In this document: positions 46,210 to 59,638 of the stretch, piece after piece
Layout: each line of letters starts with the position of its first letter
Position numbering within the stretch: the stretch's first letter is position 1
Assembly: GCF_963924675.1 (NCBI RefSeq)
Contig: NW_027077445.1
Coordinates: 1,146,001-1,210,000, forward strand
Reading direction: 5' to 3'
DNA length: 64,000 nt
DNA from: Phocoena phocoena
Lineage: Eukaryota > Chordata > Mammalia > Artiodactyla > Phocoenidae
Notes under the pieces: model-generated
What the model saw: only the letters and a program-made list of their open reading frames with translations
Database searches by the model: none
Told to the model about the DNA's origin: nothing
Program-made: the position numbers and the translations under genes

Positions 46210-46902
46210 CCATAAGCCAAATATGTAATAGACAAGACCTACTCCTTGCTCAACGAAATGGACTCAACACCACATATTCAACGCCTAGGAATATACCTGA
46301 CTAGGAAGAATCTTAAAACCCGTGGATATTTATGTCTCCGTAAGAGAATCAAGAGTGTGTACAGCGGCATTAATGCAGCAGTGAAAATCCGATAAATCCC
46401 AGTGTCAAAAAAAAATTTCAGAAACAAAACACAATGACAGTGAAATAGAGAGCAATTCTTAAATAACTCACACATGGCATGTGATGCAACCTGGTTTACC
46501 ACATCTACACCCAGAGCTGGGTGAGAGATAAGGCTGGACCCTTTGGGTTGATAGCATTGGTGAGGTTCAGTGAGCAAATGCAGACCCTTTGATGTCATAC
46601 TGCCTGGTACCCATTCCATGGTTCCCAACTCTCCAGGTTCTAGGGATTCTTCCTTCTGCTAAAATTTGCATGGGAAACCCAGAGTATGCTCCACCGTGTG
46701 ACTGGGAAACCTTTTTACATGCATGTCTGTTTTCGTCCCCTGGTACTCAGGTTCACCATTCCAGACCCTTTTCTTACACTCTCCCCATTTGGAGAGTCAG
46801 TGTCTTTAACCTCCTGTTTGGCACTGTTTGCAATTTCTGCGCAAGATGAACAGGAATACGGAGAACCAATGGGAGACTATCTGTAGGTGTGTGCACGGGC
46901 AA
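46210..46902 (+). repeat. Diverged satellite, left part (copy B of monomer 16)
   Basis: Repeats 26,227-26,919 including its private variants; ends in the left tgcacgggcaa target-site repeat at 46,892-46,902. A difference near 46,599 (gatgtcat against gatttcat) is visible. Confidence 0.9.
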
Positions 46903-47574
46903 ATATTTTTTTTAACATCTTTATTGGGGTATAATTGCTTTACAATGGTGTGTTAGTTTTTGCTTTATAACAAAGTGAATCAGCCATACATATACATATG
47001 CTCCCTGTGTCTTCCCTCTTGTGTCTCCCTCCCTCCCTCTCTCCCCCTTCCACCCCTCCAGGCTGTCCCAACGCCCCGAGCTAATATCCCTGTGCCTTGT
47101 GGCTGCTTCCCCCTTGCTATCTACCTTACTACATTTGTTAGTGTGTATATGTCCATGACTCTCTCTCGCCCTGTCAGAACTCACCATTCCCCCTCCCCAT
47201 ATCCTCAATTCCGTTCTCCAGTAGGTCTGCGCCTCTATTCCTGTCTTATCCCTAGGTTCTTCATGACATTTTTTTCCTTTAAATTCCATATATATGTGTT
47301 AGCATACGCTATTTGTCTTTTTCTTTCTGACTTACTTCACTCTGTATGACAGACTCTAGGTCTATCCATCTCATTACAAATAACTCAGTTTCATTTCTTT
47401 TTAAGGCTGAGTAATATTCCATTGTGTATATGTGCCACATCTTCTTTATCCATTCGTCCGATGATGGGCACTTAGGTTCTTTCCATCTCCGGGCTATTGT
47501 AAATAGAGCTGCAATGAACATTTTGGTACATGACTCTTTTTGAATTTTGGTTTTCTCAGGGTATATGCCCAGTA
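46903..47574 (-). mobile_element. 5'-truncated antisense LINE-1 insertion (copy B)
   Basis: Duplicate of the insertion at 26,920, with the same truncation point and the same 11-bp flanking repeat (second copy at 47,575-47,585). It was therefore copied with the block, not inserted twice. Single-base differences at 46,998 and 47,101 are visible. Confidence 0.93.
47309..47574 (-). pseudogene. LINE-1 ORF2 C-terminal fragment (copy B)
   Basis: Copy of the fragment at 27,326-27,591; the 70-codon product from its first atg is unchanged between the copies. Truncated, no catalytic domain. Confidence 0.85.
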
Positions 47575-47935
47575 TGCACGGGCAATTTTAACACTCATTT
47601 CCCAACAGGAAAAGGAATTAACCAAAGGCTCAGCATGCCGTGCTGGAACAAGATTAGGGCCTGAAGCAATCCTGCGGTTTTGTGGCCAGCTCACAAGAAA
47701 GCGAGTTGAGGAAAGGAGCTCAGGGGCACTGTCATTCACATACCTGCAGACTTATAAATGACAGAAATCGTACAAAAATATATTGAATTAAGGCTGCGAA
47801 GAGGACTTGAAAGTGGGGCAGAATTGCTGGAATCCGATTTCAGGAGGTAGACGTGAATTGCTCTGAAAGCATAAGAGAAGTGGCAGAACCTCGTCAATGA
47901 AGCACTTGGCCAAAAAGGGCATATGCATTTTTTCC
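47575..47935 (+). repeat. Satellite right part, cut at the palindrome (copy B)
   Basis: Repeats 27,592-27,952. The left palindrome arm (47,906-47,935) stops at the same base, so the junction with the array is ancestral to the 20-kb duplication. Confidence 0.9.
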
Positions 47936-50900
47936 AGGGCCATCATTCACGGGAGTAGGAGGCTCCCAGCATGCTCCAGTGGCCAACAGAGGGCCCACGT
48001 CGCCAAGGCGATGTGAGCTAGCCAGGCAGGAGTGACCTGACATCAGAGGGCTCACCTCACAGAATGGTAGGGAACCCAGCCAGGATCAGACTCTCCCCAG
48101 AGGGCCCACATCACCAAGGTGATGGGAACCAGGCAGGAGTGTCCTCACACCCGTGGGGCCTCATCATCAAAAGTTGAGGTACCCAGCACATGTGGCCTCA
48201 AACCAGAGGACCCACATCACCATGGGTTTCGGAGTGAGGCAGGCAGGATTAACCTCACAACACATGTCCCATTGTATACAAAAGGTGTGGAAACCAGCAG
48301 TTGGATCTTCCTAGCAGGCGGCCCAGAACACTGAGGCTATGAGATCCAGGCCGGCATGAACTCACAACAGAGGGCCCTCATTGTGATTCTGTAAGCAACC
48401 CAGCCGTTGTGACCTCAGAGCAGAAGGCCCACATCCCCATGGGGAAGGGAAACAAGCAGGAGTGTCATCGCAAGAGTGGGCACACATGAAAAAATGTGGG
48501 GAGCCCAGCAATTAGTGCCTGATGCCAGAGGGCCCTCATCACCGAGGGGCGGTGGCTCCCAGCCAGCTCCGACTGCTACCAGAGGGGCGACGTCGCCAAT
48601 GCGGAGTGCGACAACCAGGCAGGAGTGACCTCAGAGCAGAGGGTCAACCTCACAGAAGTGTGAAGAACCAAAGAGGATCAGATTCTCACCAGAGGGCCCA
48701 CATCACCAAGGGAATGGGAACCAGGCAGGAGTGTCCTCACACTAGTGGGGCCACATCACCGAAAAGTGAGGGACCCAGCACACGTGGCCTCAAACCAGAG
48801 GACACACATCACAAGGGAGCTGGGATTGAGGCAGGCAGGAGGAGCCTCAAAACAGAGGGACCATAGAATTAAAGAGGTGAAGAATCCCGCAGTTGGAACC
48901 TCCCAGCAGGCGGCCAGGAGCAGCGAGACTATGGGATCCAGGCCGGAGTGATCTCACACCAGAGGGCCGTCATCATGAAACTGTGAGCAACCTAGGCGTT
49001 GGGATCTCAGAGCAGAAGGCCCACATTCCCATGGGGTTGGGAACCTGTCAGAAGTGTACTCGCACCACAGGGCACACAGCAGAGAATTTAGGGAACCCAG
49101 GAGTTAGGGCCTGACGCCAGAGGGCCCTCATTACCAAGGGGAGGAGACTCCAATCAGGCACCAACACCCAACTGAGGTCCCACGTCGCCAAGGTGACGTG
49201 TGACAGCCAGGTAGGAGTGACCTCACCGCAGAGGGCCTACCTCACAGAAGGGTGAGGAACACAGCCAGGATAAGACTCTCACCAGAGGGCCCACATCACC
49301 AAGGTGATCAGAACCAGGCAGGAGAGTCTTCACACCAGTGTGGCCACATCATAGAAAGGTGAGGAACCCAGCACATGTGGCCTAAACCAGAAGACCCACA
49401 TCTCCAAGGGGCTCGGAATGAGGCAGGCAGGAGTAGCCTCACAACACAGGGCCCATAGAATAAAAAAGCTGAGGAATCCAGCAATGGGAACCTCCCAGCA
49501 GGCGGCCAAGAGCACCAAGTCTATGCGATTCAGGCCGCAGTAAACTCACAGCAGAGGGTCCACATCATGAAAATGCGAGCAACCCAGCCATTTGGACCTC
49601 AGAGCAGAAGGTCCACATCCCCAAGGTGTTGGGAGCATGGCAGGAGTGTCCTCGCACCACTTAGCACATATCAGAAAATGTGGGTACCCAGCAGTTAGGG
49701 CCTGACGCCAGAGGGCCCTCATCACTGAGGGGAGGAGGCTCCCAGCATGTTCCAACTACCACAAGAGGGCCCACGTCGCCAAGGCGGGGTGTGCCAGCCA
49801 GGCAGGAGTGACCTCACAGCAGACGGCCCACCTCAAAGAAGTGTGAGGAACCCAACCAGGATCAGACTCTCACCAGAGGGCCCATATCACCAAGGGGACG
49901 GGAACCAGGCACGAGTGTCCTCACACCAGTGGGGCCACATCACTAAAAGATGAGGAAACTGGCACATGTGGCCACAAACCAGAGGACCTACATCACCAAG
50001 GGGCTGGGAGTGACACAGGCAGGAGGAGCCTCCCAACACAGGGCCCAAAGAATAAAAAAGGAAAGGAACCCAGCAGTTGGAACTTCCCAGCAGGCGGCCC
50101 AGAGTACAGAGGCTATGGGATCTAGGAATGAGTGAACTAACACCAGAGAGCTAACATCAGGAAACTGTGAGCAACCCAGTCGTTGGAACCTCAGAGCAGA
50201 AGGCCCATATCGCCATGGGGATGGGAACATTTCACGAGTGTCCTGGCATCACTGGGCTCACATCAGAAAACCTGGGGAGCCCAGCAGTTAGAGCCTGACG
50301 CCAGAGGGACCTCATCACCGAGGACAGGAGTCTCCAAAAGGATCCAACTGCCACCAGAGGGCTGACGTCACCAAGGCAATGGGAGCAAGCCAGGCAGGAG
50401 TTACCTCAGAGCACAGGGCCCACCTCACAGAACGGTAAGGAACCCAGCCAGGATCAGACTCTCACCAGAGGGGCCACATCACCAAGGGGCTGGGAAACAG
50501 GCACGAGTGTCCTCACACCATTGGGGCCACATCATCGAAAGGTGAGGGACCCAGCACACGTGGCCTCACACCAGAGGACACACATCACAACGGGGCTGGG
50601 ATTGAGGCAGGCAGGAGGAGCCTCAAAACAGAGGGCCCATAGAATAAAAAAGGTGAGGAATCCCGCAGTTGGAACCTCCCAGCAGGCGCCCAGGAGCAGC
50701 AAGCCTATGGGATCTAGGCCGGAATGAATGCACATCAGAGGGCCCTCATCATGAAACTGTGAGCACCCCAGCCGTTGGGACCTCAGAGCAGAAGGCCCAA
50801 ATTCCCATGGGGTTGGGAACCTGACAGGAGTGTACTCGCACCACAGGTCGCACATCCGCAAATTTTGGGAGCCCAGGAGTTAGGGTCTGACGCAAGAGGG

Positions 50901-53297
50901 CCCTCATTACCGAGGGACGGAGACTCGCAGCAGACACCAACTCCCAACTGAGGGCCCACGTCACCAAGGTGATGTGTGCCAGCCAGGCAGGAGTGACCTC
51001 ACCGCAGAGGGCCTACCTCACAGAAGGGTGAGGAGACCAGCCAGGATAAGACTCTCACCAGAGGGCCCACATCACCAAGGGGATCGGAACCAGGCAGGAG
51101 GGTCCTCACACCAGTGTGGCCACATTATAGAAAGGTGAGGAACCCAGAACATGTGGCCTAAAACAGGGGACCCACATCTCCACGGGGCTAGGAGTGAGGC
51201 AAGCAGGAGTATCCTCACAAAACAGAGCCCACAGAATAAAAGTTGTGAGGAATCCAGCAGTTGGAACCGGCCAGTAGGCCGCCCAGAGCACAGAGTCTAT
51301 GGGATCCAGGCCACAGCAAACTCACAGCAGAGGTCCCACATCATGAAACTGTGAGCAACCCAGCGGATGGGACCTCAGAGCAGAAGGCCCACATCCCTAT
51401 GGGGATGGGAACCTGACAGGAGTGTCCTCGGCCCACTTCCACGAATCAGAAAATGTGGGAACCCAGCAGTTAGGACCTGAGGCCAGAGTACCCTCATCAC
51501 CGAGGGGAGGAGGCTCCCAGCAGGCTCCAACTGCCACCATAAGGCCGATGTCACCAAGGCGGGGTGTGCCAACCAGGCAGGAGTGACCTCAGAGCAGAAA
51601 GCCCACCTCACAGAAGTGTGAGGAACCCAACAAGGATCAGACTGTCACCAGAGGGCCAACATCACCAAGGGAATGGGAACCAGGCAGGAGTGTCCTCACA
51701 CCAGTGGGGCTACATCACCATAATTTGAGGGACCCAGCACACGTGGCCTCAAACCTGAGGACACACATCACCAAGGGGCTGGGAGTGAGGCAGGCCAGAG
51801 GATCCTCAAAACAGAGGGACCATAGAATAAAAAAGGTGAGGAATCCCACAGTTGGAACCTCCGGCAGGCAGCCAGGAGCAGCGAGGCTATGGGATCTAGG
51901 CAGTAGTGAACTCACACCAGAGGGCCCTCATCATGAAACTGTGAGCAACACAGCCGTTGGGACCTCAGAGCAGAAGGCTCACATCCCCATGGGGATGGGA
52001 ACCTGGCAGGAGTGTCCTTGCACCACTTAGCACGAATCAGAAAATGTGGGAACCCAGCAGTTAGGGCCTGAGGCCAGAGGGCCCTCATCACCGAGGGGAG
52101 GAGGCTCCCAGCAGGCTCCAACTGCCACCATATGGCCGACGTTGCCAAGGCGGGGTGTGCCAGCCAGGCAGGAGTGACCTCAGAGCAGAGGGCCCACCTC
52201 ACAGAAGGGTGAGGAACCTAACCAGGATCAGACTCTCACCAGAGGGCCAACATCACCAAGGTGATGGGAACCAGGCAAGACTGTCCTAACAGCAGTGGGG
52301 CCAACATCACCAAGGGAATGGGAACCAGGCAAGAGTGTCCTCACACCAGTGTGGCCACATTATAGAAAGGTGAGGAACACAGCACATGTGGCCTCAAACA
52401 AGGGGACACACATCACGAAGGGGCTGGGAGTGAGGCATGCAGGAGGAGACGCACAACCGAGGGCCCATAGAATAAAAAAGGTGAGGAATCGAGAAGTTGG
52501 AAACTCCAAGCTGGAGGCCCAGAGCACTGACACTATGGGATACAGGCCAGAGTGAACACACAGCAAAGGGCCCACATCATGAAACTGTGAGCAACCCAGC
52601 AGTTGGGACCACAGAACAGAAGTCCCACATGCCCATGGGGATGGGAACCTGGCAGGAGTGACTCGCACCACTGGGCACACATCAGAAAATGTGTGGAGCC
52701 CAGCACTTAGGGCCTGACACCAGAAGGCCCTCATCACTGAGGGGAGGAGGCCCCAGCACGCTCCAACTGCCACCAGAGGGTCCACGTCGCCAAGGCGACG
52801 TGCGCCAGCCAGGCAGGATTGACCTCACAGCAGAGGGCCCACATCATGAAAGTGTGAGCAACCCAGCCATTAGGACTTCAGAACAGAAGGCCCACACGTT
52901 CATGAGGATGGGAACCTGGCAGGAGTGCCCTCGTACCACTTAGCACGTATCAGAAAATGTGGGAACCCCGCCATTAGTGTCTGACGCCAGAGGGCCTCAT
53001 CACTGCGGGAAGGAGGCTCCCAGCAGACTCCAACTGCCACGAGGGTGCCGAAGTCAACAAGGCGGGTTGTGCCAGCCAGGCAGGAGTGACCTCAGAGAAG
53101 AGGGCTCACCTCACGGATGTGTGAGGAACCCAACCAGGATCAGAGTCTCACCAGAGGGCCCACATCACCAAGGGGATGGGAACCAGGCAGGAGTGTCCAC
53201 ACACCAGTGGGGCCACATCATCAAAAGATGAGGAACCCATCACATATGGCCTCAAACCTGAGGACATACATCACCATGTGGCTGGGAGTGAGGCAGG
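47936..53297. repeat. GC-rich ~592-bp tandem array (copy B)
   Basis: Exact structural copy of 27,953-33,314: same number of units and the same long last spacing. No unit gain or loss separates the two copies. Point differences are few (50,364, 50,856, 51,488, 51,905 and 53,005 approximately). Confidence 0.9.
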
Positions 53298-54415
53298 TAT
53301 CTGGAGGGGCACATTTAACTCTAATTTCCCACCAGGAAGAGGAATTAACCAAAGGCTCAGAGTGCCGTGCCGGACCCTGATTATGGCCTGAAGCAAACCT
53401 GCAGTTTTGTGGCCAGCTTACAAGGAAGCGAGTTAAGAAAGGAGCTCAGGGGCACTGTAATTCACAAACCTGCAGAGATAAATGACAGCTATTGGCAAAA
53501 ATATATCAAAGTAAGTCTGCAAAGAGGACTTGAAAACGAGGCAGAATTGCAGGAATCATATTTCAAGAGGTAGATTGGAATTGCATTTAAAGCATATGAA
53601 AAGCGGCAGATCTTTGACAGTGATGCACATGGACAAAAAGTGCGTATACATTTTTCCTGAATATATTCAGGAAAAAACGCATATGAACATTTTGGCCAAC
53701 CAAGCACTCCAGCAATGGAAATCCACACTACAATGAAGTCACATTTCCCATTCGTCAAAAAGGCCATCTGAATAAAGTGTAAAAACCAGAAACACAGGAC
53801 AGGCCATGGAGAACAGGGAGCCGTGTTATGCTGATGGGCGGGATGTAAATTGCCAACAGACACTCTGGAGATGTTCATGGTGTATCCTGAAACATCTAAA
53901 AAACAAAGCTACAGAGCCTAGGGCACTTCCACTTTTGGCCCTATAGCTTAGGAAAATTAAAATCAACAAGACACAGCCAACACAAAATTTAGGGCTGCTG
54001 TGTTTACAAGAACCTTGTGTCCAGTACAAATTAAATATCCCAGAAAGAAAAAAATGGATAAAGAAGTTGTGCTACTTACGTACAACGGAATATCACTCAG
54101 CAGTGAAATCAATGTCATCAGGCCTGTAGCAGCAAATTGAGTGGATTTAATTATGATGATTCTAAGAGAAATATGTCACACAAAGAAAGATAATTATCAT
54201 AAGATATCACTAATAGAGGGAGTGTAAACTTGGCTACACATAAACCGAATTACAAAACCGAACAGAGTCTCACATTTAGATAAAAACCTTATGCTTGCTT
54301 AAGGGGAAAGTTGAGTTGGGCTGCTGTATAAAAACAGATTGAAATTAGCACACATACCATTCCATAAGCCAAATACGTAATAAACAAGACCTACTCTTTG
54401 CTCAACGAAATAGAC
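53298..54415 (+). repeat. Diverged satellite fragment (copy B)
   Basis: Repeats 33,315-34,432, including the degenerate palindrome at 53,629-53,699. Visible differences include actctggag for actccggag near 53,865 and acaacgg for acaatgg near 54,085. Confidence 0.88.
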
Positions 54416-55149
54416 TCATCCATGGTGTATCACCTCACACCTATTAGAATGGGCATCATCAGAAAATCTACAAACAACAAATGCTGGAAACGGTGTGGAG
54501 ATAAGGAATCCTCTTCCACTATTGTTGGGAACGTAAATTGATACAGTCACTGTGGAGAACATTATGGAGTTTCTTATAAAACTAAGAATAGAATTACCAT
54601 ATGATACAGCAATCCCTCTACTGGGCATATACCCAGACAAAACCATAAATCAAAAAGAGACATTCACCACAATGTTCATTGCATCACTATTTACACTATC
54701 CAGGAAATGGAAGCAACCTAAATGCCCACAGACAGACGAATGCATAAAGATGTGGTACATATATAAAATGGAATATTACTAAGCCATAAAAAGGAATGAA
54801 ATTGGGACATTTGTAGAGACGTTGATGGATCTAGAGACTGTCATACAGAGTGAAGTAAGTCAGAAAGAGAAAAACAAATCTTGTATATTAATGCATATAT
54901 GTGGAACCTAGAAAAATTGTACAGATGAACCGTTTTGCAAGGCAGAAATAGAGCAATACATGTATACAACAAACGTATGGACAACAAGGGGGGAAAGCTG
55001 TTGGGGATGGTGGTGGGAGGAGTTGAGATATTGGGATTGGTATGTATACATTTATATGTATAAAGTAGATAACCAAAAACAACCTGCTGTATAAAAATAT
55101 AAAATTAAATTCAAAATAAAAAAATAAAATTAAAAAAAGTAAAACAGAA
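54416..55149 (+). mobile_element. LINE-1 3' end, forward strand (copy B)
   Basis: Repeats 34,433-35,160 with a 6-bp longer A-rich tail near 55,120 (aaataaaaaaataaaatt). The ORF2 fragment frame is at 54,552-54,782 and is unchanged. Confidence 0.88.
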
Positions 55150-56688
55150 AAAATATTCTTCCCTTCACATACATGTATTTATATGAATAAATTATTTCCA
55201 TGCTTATATCTGTAAATACACAAAAGAGGAATAAAATCTACCTTGAACCAAAAACGAAAAAAAGATAAAAAAGAATAGAACCCACCAGTTACACAGAGGA
55301 AAACCGTTTCAGGGCACTTGCTCCAATTGCAAACAATTCTGAAGTTGGTCAGTGGTGGGGAATCATCTCCCACTCAGCCAGCATGCTCCTCGCAACAAGC
55401 GTCCTCACTGCAAAGCTGGGGGACGGTGCCGAGGTATCTGTGAGTAAACGTGGGCCGAGCCCCAGGCCAGGTGCTGCTGAAATGTTCCCACCCTTCCAAG
55501 GCTAAACACCTGAATATGTACAAGGACTTGAAAACCTAGAGGAAGGGCCATGGAGCCACATGAGGGACAGCATGCCAGCCGACTTGGTGCCTGCAGGCCA
55601 GCCAGGATGGTCCTGGCCCTGGGTGCTCTTCTGGAAGCTCTCCCTTTCCCTGCCTGAGATACCCCTGCTGTCCCGGCCCCCACTGCTTTCTTCCTTCCTC
55701 ACCTGTGCCCAGGGAGAAATTCCAGCGGCAGGTGTGGGTGACACATCCTCTTCTTTAGCAGGTAGCATCTTGGCAACTGCTGCAGAAAGTCCAGCAGAGC
55801 CCCACTCACACTGGGACACCCACAAAGCCGTGGCCTCTCACTCCCTCCCACCAGCCCAGCCCCGAGACTGCTGACAGGGCAGAGAAAATGGCGTCAGGCA
55901 CAGCTGCAGGGGCTCTTGCTGCCTGGAGCGGTGTTTATATTGATCTCAACCCAGGCACACCTGGGGAGGGCTGGCCGGCACGGTCAGGCTTCCCAAGCCA
56001 GCCAATAATCACCCCTCAGGGGCTCACAGTTGCTGAAAATGGAACTTGCTGAATTGGCCAGGTCCAAGGAACAGGTGTGGGCTCCTGAGAGTCAGGATAG
56101 ACAAGGGGCTGCAGCTCTGGCTTGTTTTCTAATTATATTATCTGGCCCATGAGTGTGGGAGACAACTTCAAGAAAACCCTCTCCTAATGAGAGGAACCCA
56201 GGAGTCAGGGAGAGGAGGGGTGGGTGGTGGTTGGAGACAGAGGCCTGGTGCCCCGGGTGCAGTGGAAGTCTCTGGAAGACCAGGTGGAGGAGGCCGCACA
56301 GAGTGATGTCCAGGGTCACAGACCTGTCAGAGCTGCTGTTTGTTAGTTCAAGTCCTGCTCTGAGGTGCTCTGTGTCAGATCTGAGCGACAGGTGAGCTGG
56401 GAGTGCTCTGCAATGAGGGCTATGTGCACGGTTCCTGTGTGCCCAGCCCTGCCAAGGTACCTGCAAGGGTAGCTCTGTATCCTGGGAGGGGCCTGACCAC
56501 GGGAGCCCCATGGACTGCAGAGGACCTGCCCAGGGAATCCCATATCCTGGGAGGGGCCTGAACACGAGAGCCCCGTGGGCTGGGGTGGGGGTAGGGTACC
56601 TGCCCAGGTGAGCTCCATATCCTGGGATTGGCCTGACCTCGAGAGCCCCATGGGCTGCTGGAGTCCTGGTAAAGGATGTCAGGACAGT
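55150..56688. other. Unidentified non-satellite segment (copy B)
   Basis: Repeats 35,161-36,699, including the three-copy minisatellite at 56,478-56,661. The open minus-strand frame of 202 codons (56,092-56,700) persists with one residue change, but two copies this similar give no evidence of selection. Confidence 0.6.
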
Positions 56689-57689
56689 CAGTGAAGCCAC
56701 TGAGGATATACCTCCAGTAGTTCCTAAATCCTACACCCTGCTGGTCATTCTACCAACCACCAGGACTTGGTATTCTGTATTAGTCTTCACTGATGCCTTC
56801 TTTTGTATTCCATTAGTCCCAGAGTCACAAGAAATTTTGGCTTGTGAGTGACAGGACTCAACATACAACTAAAACAATACTTCCAGGCTGTCTTGCCCCA
56901 AGGGTTCAAAAATTCCCACACCATCTTTGGGGAAAGCTCAGCTAAAGACCTAAAAGTTCTACCTCTGGAAAAGGAAACACTCCTTCAATATTCAGACGAC
57001 ATTCTGATCGCCAGCCCTACTAAGGAGGCCTCAGAACTACCAAGCCAATAAAGGATAGAAGTTGTCCATGAAAAAGCTCAAGTATCACAGACTACGGTGA
57101 CCTGCCTGGGCTTCATTCTCACAGAAGGTCGGAGAAGCCCATCCCAGGAAAGGGAAGAAACAATTTATAGCCTTACCCCTTTCTGAAACTAGAAGACAGC
57201 TTAGGGGTTCCTGGGGAAGCCAGGGTTTCCTGCCTCTGGATCCCTAACTACAGTCTACTAGCTGGGCCTCTATATGAAACACTGAAAGGAAAAGATGATG
57301 ATCCTTTTGAATAGAATCCAGAAGTGGCCTTTCAAGAATGGAAAGAGCAGTCAATTCAGACCCTTGCCCTGGAACTCCCTAATTTAGCTAAACCCTTTGA
57401 CCTTTACATTCCTGGTGAAAGGTGAATCGCCATTGGAGTATTAGTGCAAAAACTGGGACCACTTGAAATGGAACAATGCAAGAATGCCATCCAGGTAGGA
57501 TAAACTATGGTCACCAAGGGGCTTGGCCCACCGCCACATCTGGCCAAGATACTGGTGGTATCTGAAAACCTGGAAATCAGCAGCCCAAAAGGCCACCTCC
57601 CTTCTAAGGGAAACGGACCCCACGTGGTGATCCTAACCCCCAACCATGCCCTGAAGTTGCAGGGTTTGCTCCGTGGGCACACTGACCTC
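56689..57689 (+). pseudogene. Broken gammaretrovirus-like pol relic (copy B)
   Basis: Repeats 36,700-37,700 with the same stops and frameshifts, so inactivation preceded duplication. The YSDD active-site variant is retained near 56,985. Confidence 0.82.
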
Positions 57690-58388
57690 GATTGAGGAGG
57701 CCCTCCAACTCCAACCTCCAGAGAGATAACCGGGGGCAACGGGGCACCATGACGACCCGTGTGACCATCACTTGACCTGGAGTTTCTCTCATAAAACAAC
57801 AAGAGTGTGTCCCAAAAGAGTAGACTACTGCTTGCAGTACTTACTGTACCCAGAGGGGAGCTAATAATCTTGGCGGGGGAACCGTATATCATGCTGTCAC
57901 CATAGAAAAGCCTACAGACACCCTGATGATGGTGGCCAATAAGACCGGCTGGACTCCTGTTTACTTCCAAAGGCTCTTGACTCAGTGACCATCATGATCC
58001 TTCATCACCACTGACCCTGGACTGTCTGGGAGCTGAGCGGGCAGGATCCTGACACCTGGTGCTGTTTTTACGTTAATTCAGGGGCCTAATGGAAGAAAGC
58101 GCAGACTGTTGGTCAGAGCATCTAGGCTGGCAGAAACGGTCAGTCAGAGCATCTAGGCTGGCAGAAACGGTCAGCCTAAGGTGGCCGAACAAATGTGGGG
58201 CGGAGTGAAACTGGACCTCACAGCGCCACTGCACATCTCCTTTCTGGACCCTTAAAGGTCATTAGAATCTATAACACTTCCAATACTGGTGCTCAAGTGG
58301 ACGAGCAGGGAGGCAGGAGGCCTGGGGACAATCAACGTCACCTGGAGGCTGCTGGGGAGAAGTTCTGACCCTCGCCCACGGGTATGAA
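57690..58388. other. Probable retroviral remnant, unassigned (copy B)
   Basis: Repeats 37,701-38,399, including the 31-bp tandem duplication at 58,113-58,174. A two-base difference (aagcgcagac for aagccacgac) lies near 58,100. Confidence 0.45.
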
Positions 58389-58910
58389 GCCTCCTAACTC
58401 AGCACTCAGCAGTTACAGAAGAAGGGTCTGCACCCGCAGCACTCCAAGAATGAGGAAAGGGACAAAAGGCAGAAGAGAAGTTTGTCCCAGGCAAAGCCCC
58501 TTAAAAATGCCTGGGAGATAAAAATAGAATCTGGGCAATAAAATAAAGTCTAACCATTTTTATCCTTTGTGCTTTGTCTAATTTCAGGTGCTCCTAGTGT
58601 CCCGCATACAGAGGTTCCACACCCGGCACTTCAGACCACATTTCCTAGAGCAGAATGGCTCGATGACACTTCAGCTCCTGGGGCCCAGTTCAGACTCCGT
58701 GACATAGAGCCTGAGCTGCAGCCAACCAGGTCCTCGAGAGCTCAGCCCCCTCCCTCCCAGTGACTCTGACAGGATCTCTACACAGCAGCCCAGCCCACAG
58801 CCCACAGGGTAGCACCTCTCCATTCTCTGATCAAAATATAAAGTTTCCTTTGCTTTTGAACCAAACTCAGTCTCGATCTATTGGCTCCAATGACACTGGG
58901 CAGGGGGACA
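58389..58910 (+). mobile_element. Probable ERV1-type LTR 3' portion (copy B)
   Basis: Repeats 38,400-38,921: poly(A) signal cluster at about 58,538 and the same U5-like end. Confidence 0.6.
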
Positions 58911-59638
58911 CTTGTTGGCGTCCACTCTGGAGGATCAGTAACAGAAATTGAGAACATTGTAACTTCAATGAACAGATGTGTGAGCCAAACTGTAATTAAC
59001 ATAGAACAGTGTATAAGGCTCGGGTAAAATAAGATGTTTCTAACACTTCCATTTGATATTTCCATCACTTTCTTATAAGCAAGTTCAGTGAAAAGGTTTG
59101 TCTTCTTTGTCAGGTCAATATTAGAGAAACAAAGTGATTTCTTTCCAAGGATGTACATCTAATAATCTTGGTTAAAGCTTCAATCTTGTTTTAAATGCTT
59201 TTGCATTGAAAATGATACCTCTCTTTCAGCTCCCCCATTTCTGAGAAGCATAAAATCTTATAATTTATTATTACCAAAGGGAAATGGTAGGAGGAGGGAT
59301 AAATTAACAGTTTGGGATTAACACATACACACTGCTACGTATGAAATCATCAGCAAGGAACTACTGTATAGCACAGGGAACTACACTCAATATTTTGCAA
59401 TAACCTATAAGGGGAAATGATCTGAAAATGAATAGATATTTTTATTGACATCATCCATCAATGACAGTAAAAATGGAATCTAAGGGAAGACAGTGGTGAG
59501 TGCTTCTGACCCTGAAGACTTCAATCATCTAAAGTTTGGACTCTGCCTACTTCCCAAGGCCCTTAATGAACATATGTGTAGCCGTAGCTTAAAAAATTCC
59601 CCAGTTTGGGTTGCGGAGAGACACTGATATTTAAAATC
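58911..59638. other. Unidentified DNA with an L1 3' UTR fragment (copy B)
   Basis: Repeats 38,922-39,649. The L1 3' UTR fragment lies at 59,269-59,441 on the forward strand. Nothing else recognised. Confidence 0.6.
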